A stretch of 64,000 bases of DNA from contig CAVSAR010000001.1 of NCBI GenBank assembly GCA_963726085.1, positions 1-64,000 on the forward strand, in the 5' to 3' direction. The notes beneath the pieces were generated by a model. It was not told the DNA's origin and made no database searches. It saw only the letters and a program-made list of their open reading frames with translations. The translations under genes were made by a program, and so were the position numbers. How positions within the stretch are numbered: the stretch's first letter is position 1; every line of letters starts with the position of its first letter. The DNA is from ZC4RG30 sp963726085 (GTDB lineage Bacteria; Pseudomonadota; Gammaproteobacteria; Steroidobacterales; Steroidobacteraceae). This document shows positions 36,786 through 45,717 of this stretch, piece after piece.

Positions 36786-37679
36786 ATGAGCATTTTCGAG
36801 CAGCAGGCCGCCAGGATCCGCAACCAGCCGGGTTTCATTGCTGCCCTGGATCAGAGCGGCGGCAGCACCCCGAAGGCGCTGAAGCTGTATGGCGTGGCCG
36901 AGAACACCTATTCCGGCGAGACGCAGATGATGGATCTGATTCACGCCATGCGCTCGCGCATCATCACCAGCCCGTCCTTCGGTGGCAATCGCATTGCCGG
37001 CGCCATCCTGTTCGAAGCGACGATGGACCGTGAAATCCAGGGCGTGCCCACGGCCGAATTCCTTTGGACCAGGAAGCAGGTGGTGCCGTTCCTCAAGATC
37101 GACAAGGGTCTGGCGGATGAGGCCAACGGCGTGCAGCTGATGAAACCGATGCCGACGCTCGATGCGCTTCTCGCCAAGGCCCGGTCCAAGGGGATTTTCG
37201 GTACCAAGGAGCGTTCCGTCATCAAGCAGGCCAACGCCGAGGGGATCCGCGCGGTGGTCGAGCAGCAATTCGAAGTAGCCAGACAGGTACTCGGATACGG
37301 ACTCACGCCCATCGTCGAGCCGGAAGTGGACATCCACTGCCCGGACAAGGCCGCTGCCGAGAAGCTGCTGAAGGCCCAGATCCTCACGCAGCTCGAAGAG
37401 TTGCCGCCAGGCAAACAGGTGATGCTGAAGCTTACGCTGCCGGAGATCGACAACTTCTACCAGGATCTCGTGGCGCACCCTCGCGTGTTGAAGGTCGTCG
37501 CCCTGTCGGGCGGCTATTCACGTGACGAGGCCAATGCCCGGCTGGCGCGGCAGAAGGGCGTGATCGCCAGCTTCTCGCGGGCGCTCACGGAAGGGTTGAC
37601 GGCGCAGCAGTCGGAGGCTGAGTTCAATGCGGCGCTCGACCAGTCGATCGAGAGCATCTTCCAGGCATCGAAGACCTGA
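36786..37679 (+). CDS. fda: Class I fructose-bisphosphate aldolase
   Basis: A 297-residue class I aldolase of the short bacterial type (Schiff-base mechanism). It shows AALDQSGGSTPKALKLYGV near the start, FLKIDKGLADEANGVQLMKP with a Lys of the active site, SVIKQANAEGI, TPIVEPEVDIHCPDK and MLKLTLPEIDNFY, then ALSGGYSRDEAN with the phosphate site. The ATG at 36786 gives the normal length and follows AAGGACAG. Divergent from the SUF operon. mlaF begins 6 nt after the stop. Confidence 0.92.
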   Translation: MSIFEQQAARIRNQPGFIAALDQSGGSTPKALKLYGVAENTYSGETQMMDLIHAMRSRIITSPSFGGNRIAGAILFEATMDREIQGVPTAEFLWTRKQVVPFLKIDKGLADEANGVQLMKPMPTLDALLAKARSKGIFGTKERSVIKQANAEGIRAVVEQQFEVARQVLGYGLTPIVEPEVDIHCPDKAAAEKLLKAQILTQLEELPPGKQVMLKLTLPEIDNFYQDLVAHPRVLKVVALSGGYSRDEANARLARQKGVIASFSRALTEGLTAQQSEAEFNAALDQSIESIFQASKT

Positions 37680-37685
37680 CCCACG

Positions 37686-38540
37686 GTGAGCGAGGCGTCA
37701 GTGGTCCCTCCGGCGCTTGCGCCGAATGTGGTCGAGGTTCGCGGGGTCCGGTACCAGGCCGGATCCCATCCCATCTTTGACGGCCTCGATCTCACGGTTG
37801 CGGCGGGCAGCATCACCGCGGTCATGGGACCCAGCGGCACCGGCAAGACCACGCTGTTGCGGCTGCTGACGGGCCAGATACGCGCCGCCGCCGGGACGGT
37901 GCAGGTGCTGGGTACGGATGTGGCGGCGCTGGGGCGCAAGGACCTGTTCGCCCTGCGGCGCCGCCTGGGCATGCTGTTTCAGAACGGCGCACTGCTGACG
38001 GACCTGGACGTGTTCGAGAACGTGGCGTTCCCGGTGCGCGAGCACGCGCGCCTGCCCGAGCCGGTGCTGCGCCGCCTGGTGCTGATGAAGCTCGAGGCCG
38101 TGGGCCTGCGCGGCGCGGAAGGCCTGATGCCGCAGGAGCTCTCCGGTGGCATGGCACGGCGCGTGGCACTGGCGCGCGCCATCGTGATGGATCCGGAAGT
38201 GCTGATCTACGACGAGCCCTTCGTGGGCCTGGACCCGGTGTCCATGGGCATCATCTGCCGCCTGATCCGCCATCTCAACGATGCACTGGGCATCACCAGT
38301 ATCGTCGTGTCGCATGACGTGCACGAAGTCGGCAGCATTGCCGACTACAGCTATTTGCTGGCTGGCGGGCGCGCCGTTGCCCAGGGAACCACCGCGCAGC
38401 TGGCCGCCAGCACCGATCCGGCCGTGCGCCAGTTCATGCAGGGCAGCAGCGAGGGCCCCGTGGCCTTTCACTACCCGGCTCCGGACTACCGCCAGACCCT
38501 GCTGGCTGCGGATGACTTCAGGGCCGGTGACAGCAAATGA
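37686..38540 (+). CDS. mlaF: Mla phospholipid transporter ATPase MlaF
   Basis: The ATPase of the MlaFEDB complex, which moves phospholipids between the inner membrane and the outer-membrane MlaA system. The 284-residue protein has Walker A GPSGTGKTTLLRLL near 51-64, signature ELSGGMARRVALARA, Walker B VLIYDEPFVGLDPVS and the switch His in SIVVSHDVHEV. The C-terminal extension (about 30 residues, ending DDFRAGDSK) suits MlaB contact. The start is GTG at 37686. The stop overlaps mlaE by 4 nt. Confidence 0.95.
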   Translation: MSEASVVPPALAPNVVEVRGVRYQAGSHPIFDGLDLTVAAGSITAVMGPSGTGKTTLLRLLTGQIRAAAGTVQVLGTDVAALGRKDLFALRRRLGMLFQNGALLTDLDVFENVAFPVREHARLPEPVLRRLVLMKLEAVGLRGAEGLMPQELSGGMARRVALARAIVMDPEVLIYDEPFVGLDPVSMGIICRLIRHLNDALGITSIVVSHDVHEVGSIADYSYLLAGGRAVAQGTTAQLAASTDPAVRQFMQGSSEGPVAFHYPAPDYRQTLLAADDFRAGDSK

Positions 38541-39274
38541 CGGCGGCCTTCGCGCGCGTCGGCGCAGTGGCGCTGTTCCTGTTGCAGGTGCTTGCCGCCT
38601 GCATCCCGGCCCTGCGTCGGCCAGGCCTGATCGTGCGCCAGGTGTACAACAGCGGCGCCCGCTCGCTGATCATCATCATGTTGTGCGGCCTGTTCGTCGG
38701 CATGGTGCTGGGCCTGCAAGGCTACGACCTGTTGTCGCGCTTCGGCAGCGAATCGGCACTGGGCGTGGCCGCCGCGCTGGGCCTGCTCAAGGAACTCGGG
38801 CCGGTGGTCACGGCGCTGCTGTTCGCCGGTCGTGCCGGCACCTCGCTGGCCTCCGAGATCGGGCTGATGCGCGCCACCGACCAGCTGACCGCCATGCAGG
38901 TGATGGCGGTGGATCCCATGCGCCACGTGGTGGCGCCGCGCTTTCTGGGCGGGGTGATCGCCATGCCGCTGCTGGCGGCCATCTTCAGCGTCATTGGCAT
39001 CTTCGGCGCGCAGCTGATCGGCGTGTCGGTCATGGGCGTGGACAGCGGTACGTTCTGGTCGCAGATGCAGGGTGCGGTGCGCATCGGCGACGTCAACGAG
39101 GGGCTGGTCAAGAGCCTGGCGTTTGGCGTGGTGTGCACGCTGCTGGCTGTGTTTCAGGGCTATCACGCGGAGCCCACCGCCGAGGGGGTGGGACTGGCCA
39201 CCACGCGCACGGTAATCACCTCCTCGGTGCTGGTGCTGATCGTGGATTACATGCTTACCGCCGCGTTCCTGTGA
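38537..39274 (+). CDS. mlaE: Mla phospholipid transporter permease MlaE
   Basis: A 245-residue inner-membrane permease. The N-terminal interfacial helix and about five membrane segments are seen, for example SLIIIMLCGLFVGMVLGLQG and PLLAAIFSVIGIFGAQLIGV. The family motif TALLFAGRAGTSLASEIGLM with ATDQLTAMQVMAVDP is intact. The start overlaps mlaF, and mlaD follows after 25 nt. Confidence 0.95.
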   Translation: MTAAFARVGAVALFLLQVLAACIPALRRPGLIVRQVYNSGARSLIIIMLCGLFVGMVLGLQGYDLLSRFGSESALGVAAALGLLKELGPVVTALLFAGRAGTSLASEIGLMRATDQLTAMQVMAVDPMRHVVAPRFLGGVIAMPLLAAIFSVIGIFGAQLIGVSVMGVDSGTFWSQMQGAVRIGDVNEGLVKSLAFGVVCTLLAVFQGYHAEPTAEGVGLATTRTVITSSVLVLIVDYMLTAAFL

Positions 39275-39299
39275 GCGCGGCATCAGGAAGGATCGGACA

Positions 39300-39791
39300 A
39301 TGAAGAATCAACGCAGTCTGGAAATCGGCACGGGACTGTTCGTGCTGCTGGGATTCGCGGCGCTGGCATTTCTGACCACCCAATTGCCCGGCAGCAAGCT
39401 CGGGGTGCTCGGGGCTGCGGACGGGTACCGCGTGACCGCGCGCTTCGACAATGTGGGCGACCTGCAGGCCGGTGCACCCGTCAACATGGCCGGCGTCAAG
39501 GTCGGGCGCGTCACCAGCGTCGCCTTTGATTCCACCGACTACAAGGCGGTGGTGACCCTGTCCATAGAACGCAAGTACAACCGCATTCCCGATGACACCT
39601 GGGCGAACGTGGAGACCGCCGGATTGCTGGGCGCCAAGTACGTGGGACTGGATCCGGGCGGATCGGAAACCTATCTGGCCGACAACGGTCGAATCCAGAA
39701 CACGCAGTCCGCAATGGTGCTGGAGAAATTGGTAAATCGCTTGTTTGCCGCATTTGCGGGCAGCAAGAGTTCGAGCGACGGAGGCAAGTGA
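39300..39791 (+). CDS. mlaD: Mla periplasmic MCE-domain protein MlaD
   Basis: A 163-residue protein with one N-terminal membrane helix (residues about 8-25, IGTGLFVLLGFAALAFLTTQ) and a single MCE domain: VTARFDNVGDLQAGAPVNMA, GVKVGRVTSVAFD and LLGAKYVGLDPGG. MlaD forms a hexameric ring that passes lipids. It has the compact C-terminus typical of the family. It is followed 3 nt later by mlaC. Confidence 0.95.
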   Translation: MKNQRSLEIGTGLFVLLGFAALAFLTTQLPGSKLGVLGAADGYRVTARFDNVGDLQAGAPVNMAGVKVGRVTSVAFDSTDYKAVVTLSIERKYNRIPDDTWANVETAGLLGAKYVGLDPGGSETYLADNGRIQNTQSAMVLEKLVNRLFAAFAGSKSSSDGGK

Positions 39792-39794
39792 GCA

Positions 39795-40457
39795 ATGCGA
39801 AAGTTATCATTCAGCGCAGGTTCAGTTAGGTACGCAGTCATGGCCATGCTGCTGGCGTTGTCGCTGGCGCCGTGCGCGAATGCTGCTGCTGCCATCGACG
39901 CCACAGCGCCACAAAAACTGATCGAGACCAGCTCCCAGGCGCTGCTTGCTGACCTTGATGCCAACCGGGCCACTTACCGCAAGGATCCCACCGGCCTGTA
40001 CAAGCTGGTCGAGAAGGAATTCCTGCCGCATGTCGACGTGGATTTCGCGGCCCAGCAGGTGCTGGGCAGGTACTGGCGCGACGCGGATCCGACGCAGCGC
40101 AAGCGGTTCGTGACCGCGTTCTACCAGTCGCTGCTGCATACCTATGGAGATGCCCTGGTGGAGTTCACCTCGGACCGGCTCAAGGTGCTGCCCTACCAGG
40201 GAGATGCGGCTGCGGATCGCGGTACCGTGCGCACCGAGATTCGCCGCTCCAATGGCAGCCTGGTTGCCGTCAACTACAGCATGCGCAAGACCGCCACCGG
40301 GGAGTGGAAAGCATGGGACGTGGTGATCGAGGGCATCAGCTACGTCAAGAGCTTCCGCGAGGACTTCGGCCGGGAAATCGAGCAGAAGGGCCTGGAAGCG
40401 GTAATCCAGCGGCTCGAATCAGGCACGGCATTGCCGGCGCCGGGCAAGAAGACGTGA
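39795..40457 (+). CDS. mlaC: Mla periplasmic phospholipid-binding protein MlaC
   Basis: A 220-residue secreted lipid carrier. The signal peptide (VMAMLLALSLAPCANAAAA) ends near residue 33. The mature part shows LVEKEFLPHVDVDFAAQQVL, YWRDADPTQRKRFVTAFYQS and WDVVIEGISYVKSFREDF, all typical for MlaC. It shuttles phospholipid between MlaA and MlaD. The start is ATG at 39795. Confidence 0.93.
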   Translation: MRKLSFSAGSVRYAVMAMLLALSLAPCANAAAAIDATAPQKLIETSSQALLADLDANRATYRKDPTGLYKLVEKEFLPHVDVDFAAQQVLGRYWRDADPTQRKRFVTAFYQSLLHTYGDALVEFTSDRLKVLPYQGDAAADRGTVRTEIRRSNGSLVAVNYSMRKTATGEWKAWDVVIEGISYVKSFREDFGREIEQKGLEAVIQRLESGTALPAPGKKT

Positions 40458-40464
40458 CGGGTCC

Positions 40465-40767
40465 GTGACCGACGCGTCCCCCGTGCTGGTCGACGCCGCA
40501 GCAGGGCGTTGCACCGTGACCGGCGATCTCACGCTGGCCACTGCGGGCACGCTGTGGCGCCAGCTGCAGGCCAACGGCCTGTTGCGCGGCACCAGTAGCG
40601 TAGATCTGGGTCAGGTGCGCGGCTCCGACAGCGCGGGCCTGGCGCTGCTGATCGCGTGGCGAGCCAGCTGTCGGGCCAGCGGCGGGGATCTGGTCGTGAA
40701 GGATGTGCCCGAGAGGCTGATCGCGCTGGCGCGGCTCACCGGGGCGCAGGAATTTCTGTCCGGCTAG
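40465..40767 (+). CDS. mlaB: STAS-domain protein MlaB
   Basis: A 100-residue cytoplasmic STAS protein that binds MlaF and is needed for its activity. It shows VTGDLTLATAGTLWRQLQ, SSVDLGQVRGSDSAGLALLI with the conserved Ser/Asp turn, and a C-terminal helix ALARLTGAQEFLSG. The start is GTG at 40465. It ends the mlaFEDCB operon and converges on mlaA 17 nt away. No intrinsic terminator is visible between them. Confidence 0.9.
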   Translation: MTDASPVLVDAAAGRCTVTGDLTLATAGTLWRQLQANGLLRGTSSVDLGQVRGSDSAGLALLIAWRASCRASGGDLVVKDVPERLIALARLTGAQEFLSG

Positions 40768-40784
40768 CACCCACGGTTTCGGGT

Positions 40785-41525
40785 CTATTTGGACTTGGGC
40801 GCCGGCTCGTCCTCGTAAATCTCCACTTCATCCGGCTTGGTTGCGCCATCGCTGACCTGGAACTCGCGGCGTTGCAGGTAGGCGTTGCGGATGAACACGT
40901 ACGGGTCATAGGTGCGCTTGAGCACGTCGTTGGTGGCCAGCAACGACGCGCGCTTGTCGACCTGTTCGAACCCCCACAGGCCATAGTGAACGTAGGGGTC
41001 GCTGATATAGGCCTTCGGATCCACAAACTGATCGCCAACCAGGCCAAACGCGTCACGCACCGAACTGGGTCCCAGGATGGGCAGTACCAGGTAAGGGCCT
41101 GCAGGCACGTGCCAGTAACCCAGCGTCTGACCGAAATCCTCGTCCCCGCTGGGCAGCCCCAGCTGGGTGGCCGGGTCGAACAGCCCGCCGATGCCGAGGG
41201 TGGTGTTGACCAGCAATCTCACTGCCGACTGCAGGAAGGGCTTGGGCTTTAGCTGCAGCCCCTCGTTGAGCACCGTGGTCGGATACGTCAGGTTCTGGAA
41301 GAAGTTGCTGACCCCAGTCTCCACCGGATCGGGCGTGAGCTTCACGTAGGTCTTGGCAACCGGAGTGCCGATGTAGCGATCCAGCACGTCGTTGAATTCG
41401 TACACCGACCGGTTGGCACGCTCGAAGCGGTCGCGCGGATCACGCGGTCCTTCCGGCAGCGAGGCGCAGCCAGACAGCACCGCAGCGGCCAGCGCCAGAC
41501 TTATCAAGTAACGATATCGCAGCAT
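40785..41525 (-). CDS. mlaA: Outer-membrane lipoprotein MlaA (VacJ)
   Basis: MlaA is an outer-membrane lipoprotein that takes misplaced phospholipids from the outer leaflet and hands them to MlaC. The 246-residue protein has a lipobox with Cys20 (AVLSGC). The family segments follow: DRFERANRSVYEFNDVLDRY, VSNFFQNLTYPTTVLNEGLQ, GLPSGDEDFGQTLGYW and GPYLVLPILGPSSVRDAFG. The C-terminal tail is acidic (VEIYEDEPAPKSK). The ATG at 41525 is chosen as it begins the signal peptide. It faces the mlaFEDCB operon. Confidence 0.95.
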   Translation of the reverse strand: MLRYRYLISLALAAAVLSGCASLPEGPRDPRDRFERANRSVYEFNDVLDRYIGTPVAKTYVKLTPDPVETGVSNFFQNLTYPTTVLNEGLQLKPKPFLQSAVRLLVNTTLGIGGLFDPATQLGLPSGDEDFGQTLGYWHVPAGPYLVLPILGPSSVRDAFGLVGDQFVDPKAYISDPYVHYGLWGFEQVDKRASLLATNDVLKRTYDPYVFIRNAYLQRREFQVSDGATKPDEVEIYEDEPAPKSK

Positions 41526-41535
41526 GGGGTGGATT

Positions 41536-43089
41536 CTAACCCGGCGGCTGCCCGTGGGCAGCGCGATCACCGCGCTGTTCGCGCAGTGCGGCCCGGATCT
41601 CGTCGCGACGGGCGATGAAGCGCTTGCGCTGCACATCGGTCAGGTGCGGCGTCGCGATGGCAAGGTCAAGCTGTGTGGTCGCGAGCATCAGTTCGCCGTT
41701 GGAAATGTGGTACTCGGACATGTAGTAGTAGGCATCGCCGGTGTCACCGGCGGCACTGGCCGCCAGTGCGGTGAGCTTGATCTGTTCCGGCGTGGGAATC
41801 ACGTTGTTGAACAAGTCCAGCAACAGCGCATGGGCCTTTTTCGCCTTGCCCAGGTCCAGCAACGCCTCCGAATAGCGCAGGGTCATCGGCACATTGCGTG
41901 GTGCCAGCTCCAGGCCGCGTTCAAACGTGGCGATCGCGTCGTCGCCGGCACCCGCAGCCAGTTGTGCCTGCCCGAGGGCGACCTGCAGCAAGGGCAGATC
42001 CGGGTGCTTGGCCACCAGCGGCTTGAGGATGGCGATGGCCGCGGCGGGCGTGCCGGACTTCACTTCAGCCAGCGCCGCGCCGTAGGCCAGCGCCACGCTG
42101 CCCGGGTCGTTGGCGCGCATGGTTTCGTAGTAGCGGCGCAGGTCCGAGTCCTCGGGCGACATCAGAATGCGGATGCGCTCGCGCGCCAGCAGGTAATTGG
42201 GCGAGTCGGGGCGGCGCGGGTAGGGCGGCAGTGCGGCAACGCGCTCGCGCGCCTCGGCCACGCGCACCGAGTCCACCGGATGGCTCAGCAACAATGCCGG
42301 CACGAAGTCCTCGGCCGCGCCGCGCTCACGCATCATGACGCCAAAGAAGCCGGCCATGCCATTGGGGTCGTAGCCGGCGGCGGCCAGGTAGCCGATGCCG
42401 ACGCGATCGGCTTCGGATTCCTCCATGCGCCCGAAGTTGATCTGCTGCTGCATGGCCGCGCCCTGCGACATGGCGATCAGGCCAGTGGCGGCATTGGGAC
42501 TGTGGGTAAGTGCGCCGACGATCACGGCACCGAGCATGGCAGCGATCGATGTGAGGCTGTCGTGTCCCTGGGCTTCCACGGCGCGCACGATGTGCCGTTG
42601 CATGACGTGGCCGGTTTCGTGTGCCACGACCCCTGCCAGCTCGGACTCGCGGGTGGTCAGCAGTATCAGGCCGGTGTTGACGGCGATGAAGCCGCCGGGC
42701 ATGGCAAACGCGTTGATGGTGGGGTCGCGCACCACAACCATAGTGATCTGCTGTTCACCATCCTGGGCCGCGGCGCCAATGCGCGATCCCAGTGACTGCA
42801 GGTACTCGGTGGACTCCACGTCGTCGAGAATGGCGTTCTCGTCGCGCAGTTGGCGCACCATCATCCGCCCGATCTGGCGCTCATCGGCGCGGGTGAGGAT
42901 GGTATTGGCGCCGCTGCCCAGGTCCGGCAGGGAAGCCGCGGCCGGCTGGTGGGTGCCCTTGGAGGCAATACCACCGGGGGTTTCCTGTGCCTGCACCACG
43001 CTGACAAATCCCAGCAGCGCCAGCACCAGGCAGCGGCTGGGATGTGCGGGAGTCCGGGGAAAAGCGGGTCTGGCAGGGATGGCGTTCAC
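41536..43089 (-). CDS. bepA: M48 metalloprotease/chaperone BepA-like
   Basis: BepA helps assemble LptD in the outer membrane and degrades stalled intermediates. The 517-residue protein starts at GTG 43089 with a signal peptide (CLVLALLGFVSVVQAQ). The M48 zinc site is VVAHETGHVMQRH, with the third ligand Glu in MEESEADRVGIGYL. A loop MPGGFIAVNTGLILL and a C-terminal TPR region (about residues 310-500, for example LAAGAGDDAIATFERGLELA) follow. Slightly longer than the E. coli form. It lies 10 nt before mlaA and 34 nt after phoH on the same strand. Confidence 0.9.
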   Translation of the reverse strand: MNAIPARPAFPRTPAHPSRCLVLALLGFVSVVQAQETPGGIASKGTHQPAAASLPDLGSGANTILTRADERQIGRMMVRQLRDENAILDDVESTEYLQSLGSRIGAAAQDGEQQITMVVVRDPTINAFAMPGGFIAVNTGLILLTTRESELAGVVAHETGHVMQRHIVRAVEAQGHDSLTSIAAMLGAVIVGALTHSPNAATGLIAMSQGAAMQQQINFGRMEESEADRVGIGYLAAAGYDPNGMAGFFGVMMRERGAAEDFVPALLLSHPVDSVRVAEARERVAALPPYPRRPDSPNYLLARERIRILMSPEDSDLRRYYETMRANDPGSVALAYGAALAEVKSGTPAAAIAILKPLVAKHPDLPLLQVALGQAQLAAGAGDDAIATFERGLELAPRNVPMTLRYSEALLDLGKAKKAHALLLDLFNNVIPTPEQIKLTALAASAAGDTGDAYYYMSEYHISNGELMLATTQLDLAIATPHLTDVQRKRFIARRDEIRAALREQRGDRAAHGQPPG

Positions 43090-43123
43090 TTGCAGCTGTG
43101 AGACAACCGGATCGGTCCGCGGT

Positions 43124-44584
43124 TCAGAGTATTTCGGAGGCTTGGTCCGCCAGCCGCGAACGCTCGCCGCGGCGCAGCGTGATGTGCCCGCCATGCGGCC
43201 AGCCCCGGAACCGGTTGACCACATAGGTCATGCCCGAGGTGGTCTCGGTGAGGTACGGGGTGTCGATCTGCGCAATGTTGCCCAGACAGACCATCTTGGT
43301 GCCCGGCCCGGCGCGGGTGAGCAGGGCTTTCATCTGCTTCGGAGTCAGGTTCTGCGCCTCGTCGATGATGACGTAGCGGTTCATGAAGGTACGGCCGCGC
43401 ATGAAGTTCAGCGACCGGATCTTGATGCGGTTGCGCAGCAGATCATTGGTCGCCGCGCGTCCCCAGTTGCCGCCCTCGGCGTTCTGGGTCAGCACCTCAA
43501 GGTTGTCCATCAGCGCGCCCATCCACGGTTCCATTTTCTCTTCCTCGGTGCCTGGCAGGAAGCCGATGTCCTCGCCCAGCGGAATGGTCACGCGCGTCAT
43601 GATGATTTCCGCAAACAGGTTGGTCTCCAGCGTCTGCATCAGTCCGGCTGCCAGGGTCAACAGCGTCTTGCCGGTGCCGGCCGGACCCAGAATGGTGACC
43701 AGGTCGATGGACGGATCCAGCAACAGGTTGAGCGCGAAGTTCTGCTCGCGATTGCGCGCGGTGATGCCCCAGACACTGTGGCGCCCGGACCGATAGTCAT
43801 GGACCAGCTCCAGGCGCGCCCGGTCGCCGTCAATCTGGCGCACGATGGCTTCGATGCCGTTGGGCGTGTCCTCGTGCACGAACTGGTTGACGCGCCAGTC
43901 GGCCACGGCCGGGCCGCTGAGTTCGTACCAGGTGCGGCCGGCCTCCTTCCAGGAGCGCATGTTCTTGCCATGGCTTTCCCAGAAGTCCGCCGGCATGGCC
44001 CGCGTGCCGGCATCCAGCAGGTCGGCGTCCTCGATGGTGCGGTCGCTGTAGTAGTCCTCGGCATGAATGCCGACAATGGCGGCCTTGATGCGCAGGTTGA
44101 TGTCCTTGGAAACCAGCGTCACCCGCACGCGCGGGTACTCGGCCTGCAAGGCCAGCGTCTGGGCAAGAATCACGTTGTCCGGTGCCTGTCCGGGCAGTTC
44201 CGCTGGCAGCTTGCTGGGCAGGTTGCGCGTCTGGAAGAACAGCCGGCCCGTGGGTGCGGACTTGTCCGCGCCACTGCCCGAGCCATTGGCCGACAGGGCC
44301 GTGGGAATCGGCAGGCCGGCGTCGATTTGCGCCTTGTCCGCGCCGCTCATGATCTCGTCGAGGAACCGCGACACCTGGCGCACGTTGCGTGCCGGCTCCG
44401 ACAGGCCTTTCTTGTGGTGATCGAGCTCCTCGAGCACCACCATGGGCAGGTAGATGTCGTGCTCGTCGAAGCGGAAGATCGCGGCCGGATCGTGCATCAA
44501 CACATTGGTGTCGAGCACATAGATGCGTCGTGACTTCGGGGTCTCAGTCGGTCGCGCGGAGACTGTCGAGGACTTCCTGGGCAT
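43124..44584 (-). CDS. PIN-PhoH (PhoH2-type) RNA helicase/nuclease
   Basis: A 486-residue two-domain protein. The N-terminal PIN nuclease domain begins RRIYVLDTNVLMHDP and has VVLEELDHHKKG and VTLVSKDINLRIKA with the acidic metal ligands. The C-terminal PhoH ATPase has Walker A GPAGTGKTLLTLAAG near 268 and FMRGRTFMNRYVIIDEAQNL as Walker B. PIN-PhoH proteins couple RNA unwinding to cleavage. Insertion GSGSGADKSAPTG near 100-112 is low complexity. Its start overlaps the end of bcp by 41 nt on the same strand; a nearer internal ATG is not obvious. Confidence 0.92.
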   Translation of the reverse strand: MPRKSSTVSARPTETPKSRRIYVLDTNVLMHDPAAIFRFDEHDIYLPMVVLEELDHHKKGLSEPARNVRQVSRFLDEIMSGADKAQIDAGLPIPTALSANGSGSGADKSAPTGRLFFQTRNLPSKLPAELPGQAPDNVILAQTLALQAEYPRVRVTLVSKDINLRIKAAIVGIHAEDYYSDRTIEDADLLDAGTRAMPADFWESHGKNMRSWKEAGRTWYELSGPAVADWRVNQFVHEDTPNGIEAIVRQIDGDRARLELVHDYRSGRHSVWGITARNREQNFALNLLLDPSIDLVTILGPAGTGKTLLTLAAGLMQTLETNLFAEIIMTRVTIPLGEDIGFLPGTEEEKMEPWMGALMDNLEVLTQNAEGGNWGRAATNDLLRNRIKIRSLNFMRGRTFMNRYVIIDEAQNLTPKQMKALLTRAGPGTKMVCLGNIAQIDTPYLTETTSGMTYVVNRFRGWPHGGHITLRRGERSRLADQASEIL

Positions 44585-45008
44585 GGCCAGCCACCTTCAC
44601 CTTGCGCCACTCGCGACGCAGCTTTCCGGATCCGTCTATGAGGAACGTGCTGCGCTCGATGCCCAGGTACTTGCGGCCGTACAGGGACTTTTCGCGAATC
44701 ACGTCGAATTGCTTGCAGACTTTCTCGTCGCTGTCACTGAGCAGGTGAAAGGGCAGTTCCTGCGCGGCGCGGAACTTCCCATGCGAGGCGAGGCTGTCGC
44801 GCGAGATGCCAAACACCTGTGCGCCGGCGCGACGAAACCGAGCGTGCAGGTCGCGAAACTGCTGTGCTTCAGTGGTGCAGCCGGAAGTGGCGTCCTTGGG
44901 ATAGAAATACAGCACCACCGCACCCTTGCATGCGGACAGGCGAAATTCCCCGTCGGTCGAGGGGAGCACGAAATCCGGGACCTTGGCCCCGACCTTTAAC
45001 TGCGCCAC
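44544..45008 (-). CDS. bcp: Peroxiredoxin Bcp/PrxQ, without the usual resolving Cys
   Basis: A 154-residue thiol peroxidase. The peroxidatic Cys44 is in DATSGCTTEAQQF. The alpha-2-type resolving Cys of E. coli Bcp is Gln here, and the helix-3 position used by the Xylella enzyme (GKFRAAQELPF) also lacks Cys. Only Cys27 and Cys98 remain, so it may work as a 1-Cys enzyme or use Cys98. It lies downstream of gcvR by 13 nt, as in E. coli gcvR-bcp. Confidence 0.92.
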   Translation of the reverse strand: MAQLKVGAKVPDFVLPSTDGEFRLSACKGAVVLYFYPKDATSGCTTEAQQFRDLHARFRRAGAQVFGISRDSLASHGKFRAAQELPFHLLSDSDEKVCKQFDVIREKSLYGRKYLGIERSTFLIDGSGKLRREWRKVKVAGHAQEVLDSLRATD

Positions 45009-45021
45009 GTTGCCGGCGCTC

Positions 45022-45552
45022 CTAGTTCTTCACTGGTTCGAGAATCGCGTCGAGATTCTGGGAGTCGCAGTGGTCCATGAAGTCCTCGCGCAACTGGGCG
45101 ATTGGCAGCCGCGCCGGGACATTGATCATCATTTGCACCGCGAACATCGCCGCGCCGGTCTGGGTGGCCGCATAGCTGCGGCTGGCAATCTCGGCCAGCT
45201 CGATGCTGCGACCGGTGAAAAAGCCGGTCAGCCCGGCCACGATGCCGGGCTGGTCCGGACCAATGACGTCGATCGAGTAGGGGATGTGGTCCTCGTGCAG
45301 GCCGCGCGGTTCGGTGCGCTTGAGCTGCAGCAGCAACCCGGCGGTTTCCGCCAGGCGCTTGAGCTCGGCCTCCAGGCGCGCCACCGAGTGCCAGTTGCCG
45401 GCCACCAGCAGCTGCATCGCGAACTCCCCGCCCAGGGGCAGCATGCGGCTGTCGGTAATGCTGGCCCCACAGTCGGCCACCGTGCGCACCAGGTCATGGG
45501 CCAGGCCCGGGCGGTCCCGGCCGACGGCCGAAATGGCCAGGAACTGCTTCAT
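45022..45552 (-). CDS. gcvR: Glycine cleavage system regulatory protein GcvR
   Basis: A 176-residue protein with two ACT domains: MKQFLAISAVGRDRPGLAHD at the start and PYSIDVIGPDQPGIVAGLTG at about 92. In E. coli GcvR senses glycine and holds GcvA in a repressing form. The ATG at 45552 gives the standard N-terminus. It is divergent from dapA (166 bp) and followed by bcp, the E. coli order. gcvA is not in the window. Confidence 0.88.
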   Translation of the reverse strand: MKQFLAISAVGRDRPGLAHDLVRTVADCGASITDSRMLPLGGEFAMQLLVAGNWHSVARLEAELKRLAETAGLLLQLKRTEPRGLHEDHIPYSIDVIGPDQPGIVAGLTGFFTGRSIELAEIASRSYAATQTGAAMFAVQMMINVPARLPIAQLREDFMDHCDSQNLDAILEPVKN

Positions 45553-45717
45553 GCGGGGGGTAATGTCATGGTCAGCCCCCAGTCTATCGAACCTCAGTAC
45601 CCATCCGCACGGGAACCTCCGTACGGGTGCAATTGTCGTGCTTGCCTGCCATCGCACCGGACCCGTAACATCGCGCGCCCGATCCAATGGGTTTAACCCT
45701 TCCAGGAAGCTCTGCGC

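Noticed and set aside
40767..40785. Terminator between the converging mlaB and mlaA genes
   Set aside because: Only 17 bp separate the genes and no stem with a T-run is present.
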